Assembly (NCBI RefSeq): GCF_004122105.1
Contig: NZ_SBKN01000005.1
Span: 1-64,000, forward strand
DNA: 64,000 nt
Direction of reading: 5' to 3'
Origin: Flavobacterium stagni
Lineage (GTDB): Bacteria > Bacteroidota > Bacteroidia > Flavobacteriales > Flavobacteriaceae
Shown here: positions 56,201 to 64,000 of the stretch, in pieces
Layout: each line of letters starts with the position of its first letter
Numbering within the stretch: position 1 is the first letter of the stretch
Notes under the pieces: model-generated
What the model saw: only the letters and a program-made list of their open reading frames with translations
What the model was told of the DNA's origin: nothing
Databases searched by the model: none
Translations under genes and position numbers: made by a program

Positions 56201-58077
56201 TTGTGGGAACAACTAATACTATTAACGTTTGTCCTGTGGCAACAACAACTTACACAGCTAAAGTTACTTATACATTCTGTAATGGTGCTGTTTTAGAAGT
56301 TACAGATGATACCACCGTAAGTGTTCTGGATCGCAAAACATGGAACGGATCAGTAAGTACAGATTGGTATGATCAAAACAACTGGTCGCCAGACAATGCT
56401 ATTCCTACCTTGGATGATTGTGTTATGGTACCCGTTACGCCAAACAACCCTTTAATTTCTGAAACAGAATCATTTGCGGAGGCTAAAAATCTTATTGTAT
56501 ACAATGGTGCTGCCTTAACAATTGACGCAAACAATAGTTTAACAGTAAAAAACACCATAACCATTGAACCTAGTGCAACTTTTACCGTTGAAAACGGAGG
56601 AAGCTTAGTACAAATTGACAATGTCGCCAATACCGGTAATGTTAATTACAAGCGAAACGTATCGATTCGTGGTTATGATTATGTCTATTGGTCATCCCCT
56701 GTTGCGAATTTCAATGTTAGCAATATCGGCGCACCTACAACTTCAAGTTATATCTGGAAATGGAATCCAACCATTGCCAATACCAATGGTGGACAAGGAA
56801 ACTGGGAATTTGCTTTAGGTAATACAATGACTCTTGGACGTGGATATATTGTGCGTGGACCTAATTCCTTTGGTAATGCTGTACCGCTTTCATTAAGTAC
56901 AACGTTTACGGGTGTACCAAATAACGGAAATATCTCTTACACCATTGCTCGTGGATCGGATATTAACACTGCTTACCATACGGGAACGAATGGAAGTGAA
57001 ATTACCAACTACAGTGACAACTGGAACTTAGTGGGGAACCCTTATCCTTCTGCGATTCGTGCGAGCCAATTTTTGTTCAATAACCGTTCTAAAATCCTTG
57101 GTAACATTAAAGTTTGGACACACGGCAACTTGCCTTCAGCCATTGCTAGTCCGTTCTATAACACGTACCAATACAATTACAACCCAAGTGATTATCTAAC
57201 GTATAATTTCACAGGAACTAGTTGTTGTCCAGCTATGTCAGACGATTATTTTATTGGAGCAGGACAAGGATTTTTTGTTCAAATGATTGACGGACCAGCG
57301 GCTACGAATACATTATTGTTTGATAACTCATTACGTAATCACACGTATGCCAATACCACATTTTATAGAACATCATCAAATATCAATGCTGAAATAGCTA
57401 ACGTCAATTTAGAACGTCACCGTTTTTGGTTGGACTTAGTTAATTCGAATATGGTTTCTGATCGTACGCTTGTAGGTTATGTTCAAACGGCAACCAATGG
57501 CAACGACAATTTCTTTGATAGCAATACGATGGTTTCTGGAAACATGGCTATCTTCACGATGATTGGAACTGAAAAATTCCAAATCCAAGGTCGTTCCCTA
57601 CCCTTCAACATTAATGATGAAGTTGCAGTAGGAGTGCATATCCCAAGTACTGGTTTCTATAATATTGCTTTAGCAGCTGTTGACGGAATGTTCCAAAACC
57701 AAGCAATTTATATTAAAGATAAAGATTTGAACATTATTCATGATTTACGAGTTGGTCCCTACCGTTTCTATGGCAATGCGGGCACTCGATTGAATCGATT
57801 CATCATCATCTATAACACGCAACCGAGTACGACACTTAAAATGAATGTAAACGATGAATTGTATGTGATTGCAAAAGAAAACATTGAAGTACAAAACACA
57901 CTACAATCTATCGAAGAGATAACCGTTTTTGATACATTAGGTAGAACATTGGGAAGATTTGAAGGTATTAAAGAAAATGAATTTACAATCAACTCAATCC
58001 CTAGAAATAACCAACCTTTAATCGTACAAGTAAAATTGGCGAATGGCGATTATAAAACGGAAAAAATTATATATTAA
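53272..58077 (+). CDS. Giant T9SS-secreted protein with PPC-like repeats (paralogue 1)
   Basis: 1601 residues. The most likely signal peptide begins at the internal Met of MKKELLHPWNRIFFFFLLL, so the start could be 53320. About five Cys-rich beta modules of roughly 120 residues (each starting CATA or CAGAI-like, with WYSF, WYRV or WFRF and YYVKV) resemble bacterial pre-peptidase C-terminal domains. Next comes a FCYYGNNYNQVIIGSNG block with HDIDPSKGGEVGWEL, then the WNGSVSTDWYDQNNWSP domain, the shared SSPVA/GNPYPSAI module, and a C-terminal T9SS type C-like sorting domain (LGRTLGRF to TEKIIY). Surface protein, role unknown. Confidence 0.88.
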   Translation: MKKFQNPKSKTSNLKDMKKELLHPWNRIFFFFLLLTAVVSKAQTTCATAQTLYINGPCVSGTVSDNTQNTPNYSTCPGTFRRERWYSFTVSGSTQTITISATASNRNLALMLISSTSSCTGLTQIACANATDTDSAHSESITQSLTPGIYYVKVLNVGSNNNMNLTNLCITGPTPTNITCATATNLPCGTSALPGSTYGTTGATNHNTGCTMSNNGVWYSFVGDGQETTISTTAITGFNHEMAIVSGSCGSLTNIACQDLAVAGGTETYIFNTTSGVNYYVYVASNAIGSTTGAFTISRTCAPIYNPCSTITNITSCGVANSGTISAGNGIYATSACGNTTAGRELIYSFTPTTSGYYSINQTSSFSTINYGFKTASGGCNTTGLTCIGAYNGAATSGYFSLIAGTQYYFILDTNSTTGGSVNFTVNCPPSAPANDECAGAIALTVNSTCTFSNYTLVSATNSAVAAPSCGNYMGGDIWYRVVVPSSGIISIDTQTGTLSNLGMALYTGSCGTLNLHSCDDDSSSNGAMPYLYATGLAAGTTVYIRIWDEGNNEAGTFGICVSTPPVPGNDNCSGATTINVNPTINCTFSVDSTTAGATLSSAGCSGTADDDVWFRFVAKEDSHIVTVTPTTLGNAVFQVYSGTCASLTSLACINNTTASTPETTTLTGLTIGATYYIRVYSFSSGSSQGDFNICVATPCILGNGIGTNSNGCVAAVVGAQGSGGVDPAPVTGCGTSTCSTLEANYTALGTTTNYTVQNIAYQPPYQFGCLANSISVYVDDVWSNNISLPFNFCYYGNNYNQVIIGSNGTVSFDTVNNTPGGYSQWSFNTNLPSNAMFLNTIFGVYHDIDPSKGGEVGWELITLPSGCRAMVIGWKDVPMYSTTCNNLLYTGMIVLYENSNIIDVYVKEKNTCASWNSGNALIGIQNATGTAAVVAPNRNSLSADWNTMDEAWRFTPSGASISTITWYEGVGTSGPVVGTTNTINVCPVATTTYTAKVTYTFCNGAVLEVTDDTTVSVLDRKTWNGSVSTDWYDQNNWSPDNAIPTLDDCVMVPVTPNNPLISETESFAEAKNLIVYNGAALTIDANNSLTVKNTITIEPSATFTVENGGSLVQIDNVANTGNVNYKRNVSIRGYDYVYWSSPVANFNVSNIGAPTTSSYIWKWNPTIANTNGGQGNWEFALGNTMTLGRGYIVRGPNSFGNAVPLSLSTTFTGVPNNGNISYTIARGSDINTAYHTGTNGSEITNYSDNWNLVGNPYPSAIRASQFLFNNRSKILGNIKVWTHGNLPSAIASPFYNTYQYNYNPSDYLTYNFTGTSCCPAMSDDYFIGAGQGFFVQMIDGPAATNTLLFDNSLRNHTYANTTFYRTSSNINAEIANVNLERHRFWLDLVNSNMVSDRTLVGYVQTATNGNDNFFDSNTMVSGNMAIFTMIGTEKFQIQGRSLPFNINDEVAVGVHIPSTGFYNIALAAVDGMFQNQAIYIKDKDLNIIHDLRVGPYRFYGNAGTRLNRFIIIYNTQPSTTLKMNVNDELYVIAKENIEVQNTLQSIEEITVFDTLGRTLGRFEGIKENEFTINSIPRNNQPLIVQVKLANGDYKTEKIIY

Positions 58078-58100
58078 CACCTTACTTAAATTGTTAATAA

Positions 58101-58136
58101 TGAAGCCTCTGCACCAGCAGGGGCTTCATTTTTTTG
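58101..58136 (+). terminator. Terminator between the tandem paralogues
   Basis: Hairpin TGAAGCCTCTG / CAGGGGCTTCA (one G-T pair) followed by seven T, 24 bases after the stop codon. The second paralogue therefore needs its own promoter; a near-consensus TAAATTTTG is at 58196-58204. Confidence 0.85.
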
Positions 58137-58234
58137 TACTTAGTCTGAAATTATAACCGTTTGTCGAGTTTCTGTTAAAAGTCGTTTTTTTTTACTAAAT
58201 TTTGTAGTAGAAACACGAATAGAAACAAAAACAC

Positions 58235-61200
58235 ATGAAAAACATTTACGCCCTAATCGGAATACTATTCCTATGCCTTAACGTTTCTTCTTTAAACGCA
58301 CAGAGTGATTGTGCCTCTGCAATTGCAATTTCAATCAACGGTTCATGTCTATCGGGAACAGTCAATGATAATGTTGCTACAGCTCCCGTTTTCTCTGGCC
58401 CGTGTGCAACAGGTTCGTTTCGAAGAGAACGTTGGTACAAATTCACAGTTTCAGGCGGCACACAACCTATTGCCATAACGGCAGTCTCTACGAATTACAA
58501 TCTCGCATTACAATTAATTTCTGAAACGAGTGCATGCTCAGGATTGAGTCAGATTAATTGCGCTAATGCCAGTACAAATAATAACTCTGCCCAAACAGAG
58601 AGCATTATCACATCACTTGGAAATGGCACCTATTACATCAAAGTATTGAATGTAGGAACCAGTGGAAACATGACGCTATCCAGCCTTTGTGTTACCAATC
58701 CGCCTTCCAATTATGCGTGTACCACTGCAACACCTTTGAACTGTGGCGCTACCCTATCGGGCACTACCGTAAACACTACTGGAACAATCAACAATGGTAC
58801 CGGATGTACCCTAAGCAACAACGGTGTTTGGTACAGTTTTACAGGCGATGGACAAGAAACGACTATTTCTACCACAGCTGCTTCAGGATACGATCATGAA
58901 ATGTCTATTTCAAGTGGTTCTTGCGGAAGTTTTACAAACTTAACTTGTCAGGATGTTGGTTTATCTGGAGGTACAGAAACCTATACTTTTGTTACTTCAG
59001 TTGGCGTAAATTATTATGTGTATATTGCCTACTATACCACAGGGACAACTACAGGAAACTTCACCATTTCTCGTTCTTGTACACCTGCCTACAATCCATG
59101 CAGTAGCATTACGGACATCAGTGCGTGTGGGGTGTCAACTACTGCAACCCTTGCAGCCGGAAATGGCTCTTACAGCACTTCCGCTTGTGGTTTTACTACA
59201 CCCGGAAAAGAAATTATTTACACATTTACCCCTTCGGTCTCAGGCAATTATTCCATCATTCAATCAGCCTCTTTTGATTATATCGACTATCAATTTAAAG
59301 CGGTATCGGGAGGATGTAGCAGTACCGGTTGGACCTGTATCGATGATTTAACGGGCGCAGCAACAAGCGCTAATTTTGCACTTACCGCAGGCACTCAATA
59401 TTACCTTTTACTCGACCCTGAAAGTTCGACAGGAGGCTCGGTAAGTTTTACTATTAACTGCCCTGTGCCTGCCCCTGTAAATGATGATTGTGCAGGCGCC
59501 ATCACACTTCCAGTAACTTCACTTTGCAACTATGTAACCTACACGAATGCGGGAACAACTGCAAGTTCTGGAGTACCCGCTCCAGGATGTGCGAGTTATT
59601 CAGGTGGCGATGTTTGGTTCAAAATTATTGTACCTTCAACAGGAATCGTAACCATTGATACGCAAACCGGTAGTTTAACCGATGGCGGTATGGCTATTTA
59701 CACAGGTAATTGCGGCGGATTGAATTTACTTTCCTGTGATGACGACTCGAGTGCCAACGGACTCATGCCCTCACTAACGGCAACGGGACTCACACCCGGC
59801 GCTACTATCTATGTTCGTTTTTGGGAATATGGAAACGATAATAACGGTACTTTCGGAATTTGCGTGACCACTCCCGGCCCACCTTCCAACGATGATTGTG
59901 CCAATGCAATTGCATTAGCCGTAAACCCAACAACAACCTGTACAATTCCTACTAATGGCACAACTTCTGGAGCAACTTCATCCATGACTGGTTGTGCAGG
60001 TACTGCTGATGACGATGTTTGGTTTACTTTCGAAGCCTACGATACTAATCACAGAGTTACAGTTACACCCGGTTCAATGACTAATGTCGTGTTGGAAATT
60101 TTTAGCGGCTCTTGTGGTAGCTTAACTTCAATGAACTGCGTGAATGCAACCACTGGAACATTAAACGAAGGAATTACGCTAACCGGATTAACAATCGGCA
60201 CAATTTACTATGTTCGTGTCTATAGTTTTTCTTCAGGAGCGGGTCAAGGTACGTTCTCGATTTGTGTAACTACTCCTTGTGTTCCTGGTAGCGGCAATGG
60301 CAATAATTCAACCGGCTGTCCAACCAATGTTGCCGGTGGTTTAGGCTTAAATGGTAGTGACCCTGCACCTATCACCGTTTGTGGAACTTCTTCTTGTACA
60401 ACCTTAGAGGCCACTTACAAGGATTTAGGCAATACTTCAACGTATACCGTTTCATCTATTCCTTACGCGCCTCCTTATCAATATGGCTGTTTGGCTAATT
60501 CCATCAGTATCAATGTAGATGATGTGTGGTCTGGGCTCATCACTTTGCCTTTTAATTTTTGCTTCTATGGAAATACCTATAGTAATTTAATTATCGGGTC
60601 GAACGGAGTAGTTTCTTTTAATACCACAAACAATACCCCAGGCGGTTACAACAACTGGTCATTCAGCAATAACCTACCCAGCACCTCACTCTTCTTAAAT
60701 TCCATTTTTGGTGTTTATCACGATATTGACCCCAGTAAAGGTGGAGAAGTGGGTTGGGAATTGGTTACGATGCCTTCCGGTTGTCGCGCTATGGTTATTG
60801 GATGGAATGATGTTCCCATGTTTTCTTCTTCTTGTAATAATTTACTTTACACGGGGATGATTGTACTGTACGAAAACACCAATATCATCGATGTTTACGT
60901 ACGTGAAAAACGGGTATGTCCAACATGGAATAGCGGAAATGCAGTTATCGGAATTCAAAACAATACCGCAACTCAAGCCGTAGTGGCTCCTAATCGTAAC
61001 TCATTAGACGCCGACTGGACCACCACCAATGAAGCATGGCGTTTTATGCCTGCAGGTCCTTCCATCACTACCGTAACTTGGTTTGAAGGCGCGGGAACAT
61101 CGGGTCCTGTTGTTGGCACAACTCCTACAATAAATGTGTGTCCAACCGCGACAACTACATACACAGCACGTATCCGCTATACGTTTTGTAACGGAGCCGT

Positions 61201-62983
61201 AATGGATGTCTTGGATGATACCACTGTTAATGTCGACCACTTCCGCTCATGGAATGGATCCGTTGATACAGATTGGAACAAACCAAATAACTGGACACCA
61301 AACACTTCTATACCCGATTATGACGATTGTGTAATCATACCTGTAACAACTAACAACCCTATTATTTCTGGCAGCAATTACCAAGCGTATGCAGGCAACT
61401 TAATTATTCAAAATGGTGCAACACTAACCGTTGTCTCCAATAATTCAATTACGGTTACAGACTGGATTACTGTCGAACCAACAGCAACATTTAACATTCA
61501 AAACAATGCTAGTTTAGTTCAAATCAATAATGTAGCCAATACCGGAAATATCAACTATACCCGTAATGCACTCATCCGTAAATTCGATTATGTGTATTGG
61601 TCGTCTCCCGTAGCTGGATTCAATACCAACAATATCGGCGCCCCCACAACCACTGGCTATATTTGGCGTTGGAATCCAACGATTGCCAATACCAACGGTG
61701 GTCAAGGCAACTGGGAAATGGCCGTTGGCAATACCATGTCACCAGCGCGTGGTTATATCGCTCGCGGTCCCGATTCGTTTAACAACACAACAGCCTCATT
61801 ATTGGTGAATACTTTTACTGGCGTACCCAATAATGGTACCATTACAGCAGCCATCTCAAGAGGTTCGGACACCAATACTGCGTATCATGCTGGAACCAAT
61901 GGCACTGAAATCAACAACTATAGCGACAACTGGAATTTGCTAGGCAACCCCTATCCTTCCTCTATTCGCGCCAGCCAATTTTTGTTCAACAACCGAACAA
62001 AAATTATGGGGAATATCAAGATTTGGACCCACGGAACCCTACCTTCCCAAATCGCGAGTCCGTTTTACAACACCTACCAATACAACTATTCACCTGGGGA
62101 TTATTTGACCTATAACTTTACAGGTACAAGTTGTTGTCCCGCCGCATCCAGTGATTATTTCATTGGCGCCGGACAAGGGTTCTTTGTACAAATGATTGAC
62201 GGACCCGCAACTAGTGATGTGGTAACTTTCAACAATGGTTTACGCAGCAATACATATGACAACAGTAACTTTTACCGTTCTTCCGATTATATTATCGAAC
62301 CGCCAGTAAATGTAAATATCGAACGCCACCGTTTCTGGTTGGATATCGTTAACAGCAATCTGGTTTCTGACCGCACATTGGTGGGCTACGTTCAAGGAGC
62401 AACGCAAGGAAAAGATAATTTCTTTGACAGCAATACCCTAACCACAGGCGCCATGAGTATTTTTACACTTATTGGAACCGATAAATTCCAAATTCAAGGT
62501 CGGGCACTTCCCTTTAACTCTATGGATGAAGTCCCAGTGGGTATCGTAACGCCATCGGCTGGTTTCTATAACATTGCCTTAGCCGCTGTGGATGGTATGT
62601 TCCAAAGTCAGAATATTTACATCCGCGATAAGGATTTGAATATCATCCACAATTTAAAAAGTGGACCCTACCGTTTTTACAGCACCACCGGTACCCGAAC
62701 CAACCGATTCATCATCATCTATGATTATAATTTACGCCAAGAAGAAAGCACCCTATCCAATGAAATCGCCATCGTAACTAACGAAACGATTACGGTGCAA
62801 TCCACCACCATTCCGATTGAAACCATCACCGTTAGGGATCTATTGGGCCGTGTGCTAGGGACTTTTGAAGGTAATAACGAATATTCGGTGGAATTAATCA
62901 ATACACCCAAGAAAAAGGTTCCGTTGATCATTCAAACCCAATTGGCCAACGGCACTGTAACCACTGATAAAATTATTTTCTAA
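58235..62983 (+). CDS. Giant T9SS-secreted protein with PPC-like repeats (paralogue 2)
   Basis: 1582 residues. Signal peptide MKNIYALIGILFLCLNVSSLNAQ (quoted in part as MKNIYALIGILFL). Co-linear with the gene at 53272 over its whole length and roughly 60-70 percent identical by eye, for example HDIDPSKGGEVGWELV, APNRNSLDADWTTTNEAWRF and GTSCCPAASSDYFIGAGQGFF. Ends in the same T9SS type C-like domain (LGRVLGTF to TDKIIF). Clearly an old tandem duplication. The stop codon overlaps that of the convergent HExxH gene by 4 bases, and its terminator lies inside that gene. Confidence 0.9.
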   Translation: MKNIYALIGILFLCLNVSSLNAQSDCASAIAISINGSCLSGTVNDNVATAPVFSGPCATGSFRRERWYKFTVSGGTQPIAITAVSTNYNLALQLISETSACSGLSQINCANASTNNNSAQTESIITSLGNGTYYIKVLNVGTSGNMTLSSLCVTNPPSNYACTTATPLNCGATLSGTTVNTTGTINNGTGCTLSNNGVWYSFTGDGQETTISTTAASGYDHEMSISSGSCGSFTNLTCQDVGLSGGTETYTFVTSVGVNYYVYIAYYTTGTTTGNFTISRSCTPAYNPCSSITDISACGVSTTATLAAGNGSYSTSACGFTTPGKEIIYTFTPSVSGNYSIIQSASFDYIDYQFKAVSGGCSSTGWTCIDDLTGAATSANFALTAGTQYYLLLDPESSTGGSVSFTINCPVPAPVNDDCAGAITLPVTSLCNYVTYTNAGTTASSGVPAPGCASYSGGDVWFKIIVPSTGIVTIDTQTGSLTDGGMAIYTGNCGGLNLLSCDDDSSANGLMPSLTATGLTPGATIYVRFWEYGNDNNGTFGICVTTPGPPSNDDCANAIALAVNPTTTCTIPTNGTTSGATSSMTGCAGTADDDVWFTFEAYDTNHRVTVTPGSMTNVVLEIFSGSCGSLTSMNCVNATTGTLNEGITLTGLTIGTIYYVRVYSFSSGAGQGTFSICVTTPCVPGSGNGNNSTGCPTNVAGGLGLNGSDPAPITVCGTSSCTTLEATYKDLGNTSTYTVSSIPYAPPYQYGCLANSISINVDDVWSGLITLPFNFCFYGNTYSNLIIGSNGVVSFNTTNNTPGGYNNWSFSNNLPSTSLFLNSIFGVYHDIDPSKGGEVGWELVTMPSGCRAMVIGWNDVPMFSSSCNNLLYTGMIVLYENTNIIDVYVREKRVCPTWNSGNAVIGIQNNTATQAVVAPNRNSLDADWTTTNEAWRFMPAGPSITTVTWFEGAGTSGPVVGTTPTINVCPTATTTYTARIRYTFCNGAVMDVLDDTTVNVDHFRSWNGSVDTDWNKPNNWTPNTSIPDYDDCVIIPVTTNNPIISGSNYQAYAGNLIIQNGATLTVVSNNSITVTDWITVEPTATFNIQNNASLVQINNVANTGNINYTRNALIRKFDYVYWSSPVAGFNTNNIGAPTTTGYIWRWNPTIANTNGGQGNWEMAVGNTMSPARGYIARGPDSFNNTTASLLVNTFTGVPNNGTITAAISRGSDTNTAYHAGTNGTEINNYSDNWNLLGNPYPSSIRASQFLFNNRTKIMGNIKIWTHGTLPSQIASPFYNTYQYNYSPGDYLTYNFTGTSCCPAASSDYFIGAGQGFFVQMIDGPATSDVVTFNNGLRSNTYDNSNFYRSSDYIIEPPVNVNIERHRFWLDIVNSNLVSDRTLVGYVQGATQGKDNFFDSNTLTTGAMSIFTLIGTDKFQIQGRALPFNSMDEVPVGIVTPSAGFYNIALAAVDGMFQSQNIYIRDKDLNIIHNLKSGPYRFYSTTGTRTNRFIIIYDYNLRQEESTLSNEIAIVTNETITVQSTTIPIETITVRDLLGRVLGTFEGNNEYSVELINTPKKKVPLIIQTQLANGTVTTDKIIF

Positions 62984-63306
62984 TAAAAACACAAAAAATT
63001 CCAAAAAGACCTTCGCTTCAAATAGTGAAGGTCTTTTTCGTTTTGATAGGCTTCTTTTTCAAAGGAAATCGCCTTATAAGCCGCATATTTATTGTTTAAC
63101 CGCATCCAATGCACCAAAAACTCCACACCGTACCATACGAAAAAAAACACCCACAACAACTCCAGCTGCTGCCGCAAATGGATTTTTTCATGGTTGATCA
63201 ATACGCTGTCCTCCGCATCTTTGGCATTGCGAAGAATCACAAAGGGATAAATCGTGAGGGCACGAAATCCAACAGGCGTTAAATATTTGGAAACGATGAC
63301 TTTCAT
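62980..63306 (-). CDS. Small membrane protein with HExxH motif
   Basis: 108 residues from ATG 63306 (MKVIVSKYLTPVGFRALTIYPF). INHEKIHLRQQ gives a HExxH zinc-protease-like motif near residue 40, followed by a membrane segment (LELLWVFFFVWYGVEFLVHWM). Resembles minimal M56-like proteins common in Flavobacteriaceae. The upstream extension of the frame overlaps the divergent DUF5522 gene and is rejected. The last 20 codons contain the transcription terminator of the convergent giant gene. Confidence 0.78.
   Translation of the reverse strand: MKVIVSKYLTPVGFRALTIYPFVILRNAKDAEDSVLINHEKIHLRQQLELLWVFFFVWYGVEFLVHWMRLNNKYAAYKAISFEKEAYQNEKDLHYLKRRSFWNFLCFY
63003..63038 (+). terminator. Terminator of paralogue 2 embedded in a convergent coding sequence
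   Basis: Twelve-base perfect stem AAAAAGACCTTC / GAAGGTCTTTTT with a 12-base loop, followed by a T-rich stretch, 20 bases after the stop at 62983. It also encodes residues KDLHYLKRRSF of the minus-strand HExxH protein. Confidence 0.82.
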
Positions 63307-63320
63307 TCCTGCAAAGTTGT

Positions 63321-63328
63321 TAATTTTG
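63321..63328 (+). promoter_or_regulatory. Candidate -7 box of the DUF5522-hutU operon
   Basis: TAATTTTG ending 5 bases before the ATG at 63334. No clear TTG upstream. If used, the mRNA leader would be 0-3 bases. Confidence 0.45.
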
Positions 63329-63333
63329 TGGTT

Positions 63334-63534
63334 ATGAATGACCAATTGAATCCGAATAATCTTGTGGAAGGTGTCGATTATTACCTGAGTCCCGAAGGAT
63401 ATCGCGTATTTACCGAACATTACCACTTGAAACGCGGATACTGTTGCAAATCCGGTTGCCGCCATTGCCCCTACGGCTTTGACAAAAGCACCGGCACCAT
63501 TCGTACCAAACAAACCAACAAACCCAACAACTAA
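63334..63534 (+). CDS. DUF5522 family protein
   Basis: 66 residues from ATG 63334 (MNDQLNPNNLVEG). Family core YYLSPEGYRVFTEHYHLKRGYCC followed by KSGCRHCPYGFD: four Cys and one His in CCKSGCRHCPYG suggest a small metal or iron-sulfur site. Cytoplasmic, function unknown. The stop is 1 base before the hutU ATG, so the two are coupled. Confidence 0.85.
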   Translation: MNDQLNPNNLVEGVDYYLSPEGYRVFTEHYHLKRGYCCKSGCRHCPYGFDKSTGTIRTKQTNKPNN

Positions 63535-63535
63535 A

Positions 63536-64000
63536 ATGACTTTTCACGAACAAATACGCGAAGGAATTCCGGCAGTACTGCCCCAACCCAAAGCGTACGA
63601 ACCGCAAATTAACCATGCGCCCAAACGCAAGGAAATCCTGACCGAAGAAGAAAAAAAATTAGCGCTTAAAAATGCATTACGCTATTTTGAACCGCACCAA
63701 CATGCCGAACTCATTCCGGAGTTCAAACAGGAGCTCGAAACCTACGGCCGTATTTACATGTACCGCCTTCGCCCCGATTACCGCATGTATGCCCGACCCA
63801 TTTCGGAATACCCCGGAAAAAGCGAGCAAGCCAAAGCCATCATGCTCATGATTCAAAACAACTTGGATTATGCCGTGGCGCAACACCCGCACGAATTAAT
63901 TACCTATGGTGGAAACGGTGCTGTGTTCCAAAACTGGGCCCAATACCGCCTTACTATGAAATACTTATCCGAAATGACGGACGAACAAACGCTCGTCATG
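63536..64000 (+). CDS. hutU: Urocanate hydratase, N-terminal part
   Basis: The first 155 codons are in the window, and the frame continues past the edge. N-terminal urocanase sequence including AELIPEFKQELETYGRIYMYR (quoted in part), the NAD-binding ITYGGNGAVFQNWAQYRLTM and EMTDEQTLVM. It converts urocanate to imidazolone propionate in histidine breakdown. It follows the DUF5522 gene by one base. Confidence 0.95.
   Translation, partial: MTFHEQIREGIPAVLPQPKAYEPQINHAPKRKEILTEEEKKLALKNALRYFEPHQHAELIPEFKQELETYGRIYMYRLRPDYRMYARPISEYPGKSEQAKAIMLMIQNNLDYAVAQHPHELITYGGNGAVFQNWAQYRLTMKYLSEMTDEQTLVM

Noticed and set aside
63307..63513. N-terminal extension of the HExxH protein
   Set aside because: It is antisense to the DUF5522 gene and lacks any family resemblance; ATG 63306 starts directly with the conserved sequence.

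Overview
The window is chromosomal DNA from a member of the Bacteroidota, almost certainly family Flavobacteriaceae and close to Flavobacterium. The signs are: low GC; type IX secretion (T9SS) sorting domains on several giant secreted proteins; a SusC/SusD pair; MbnP, DUF2851, DUF3467 and DUF5522 family proteins; start sites almost without Shine-Dalgarno sequences; and recurrent promoters of the Bacteroidetes type (TTG, about 20 bases, TAnnTTTG).

Layout. 1-8709 (minus): two adjacent giant T9SS surface proteins sharing a nearly identical C-terminal module. The first, cut by the window edge, carries eleven perfect-length 93-base Asp-rich repeats; the second carries five YDG modules. 8890-22383 (minus): a classic translation/transcription cluster of tRNA-Thr, tRNA-Tyr, tRNA-Thr, tuf, tRNA-Trp, secE, nusG, rplK, rplA, rplJ, rplL, rpoB, rpoC and a DUF3467 gene, punctuated by hairpins after tuf, between rplL and rpoB, and between rpoB and rpoC. 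22408-27705 (minus): hpf, a Xer-type recombinase, rpsU (with a rare strong Shine-Dalgarno), an acyl-CoA dehydrogenase, a helix-hairpin-helix protein, a PspC-like protein and a DUF2851 gene with an apparent 3' frameshift. 27799-34914: a PNGase F-like secreted protein, cystathionine beta-synthase, a porin and a secreted subtilisin-like protease. 34974-39741: a SusD/SusC nutrient uptake pair. 39942-43084: rnhB, lipB, lysS. 43149-47770: a copper-type cluster (MbnP-like lipoprotein, MbnH/MauG-like di-heme peroxidase, Cys-motif outer-membrane protein, small Cys-motif protein) flanked by three small secreted helical proteins. 47823-50980: hemL, a LysM glucosaminidase and a PLP-dependent deaminase/desulfhydrase. 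51027-62983: three T9SS surface proteins, two of them 1,600-residue tandem paralogues, divergently transcribed from a 415-base intergenic region with paired operator-like repeats. 62980-64000: a small HExxH membrane protein, a DUF5522 protein and the start of hutU.

The most notable observations are the symmetric, helically phased repeat pairs between divergent genes whose products share a domain (52905-53200), the self-contained copper-type cluster (43514-46825), the homogenised Asp repeat array with a two-unit higher-order period (708-1730), the rpsU Shine-Dalgarno, a terminator hairpin embedded in a coding sequence (63003-63038), several promoters placed so close to the start codon that the mRNA would be nearly leaderless, and two candidate dispersed 3'-UTR elements (23979-24103 and 30919-30986).

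Several start codons were moved from the longest possible reading frame to internal ATGs: secE, rpsU, lysS, rpoB, the deaminase, the small proteins at 47417 and 63334, the T9SS protein ending at 52856, the HExxH protein ending at 63306, and the porin.
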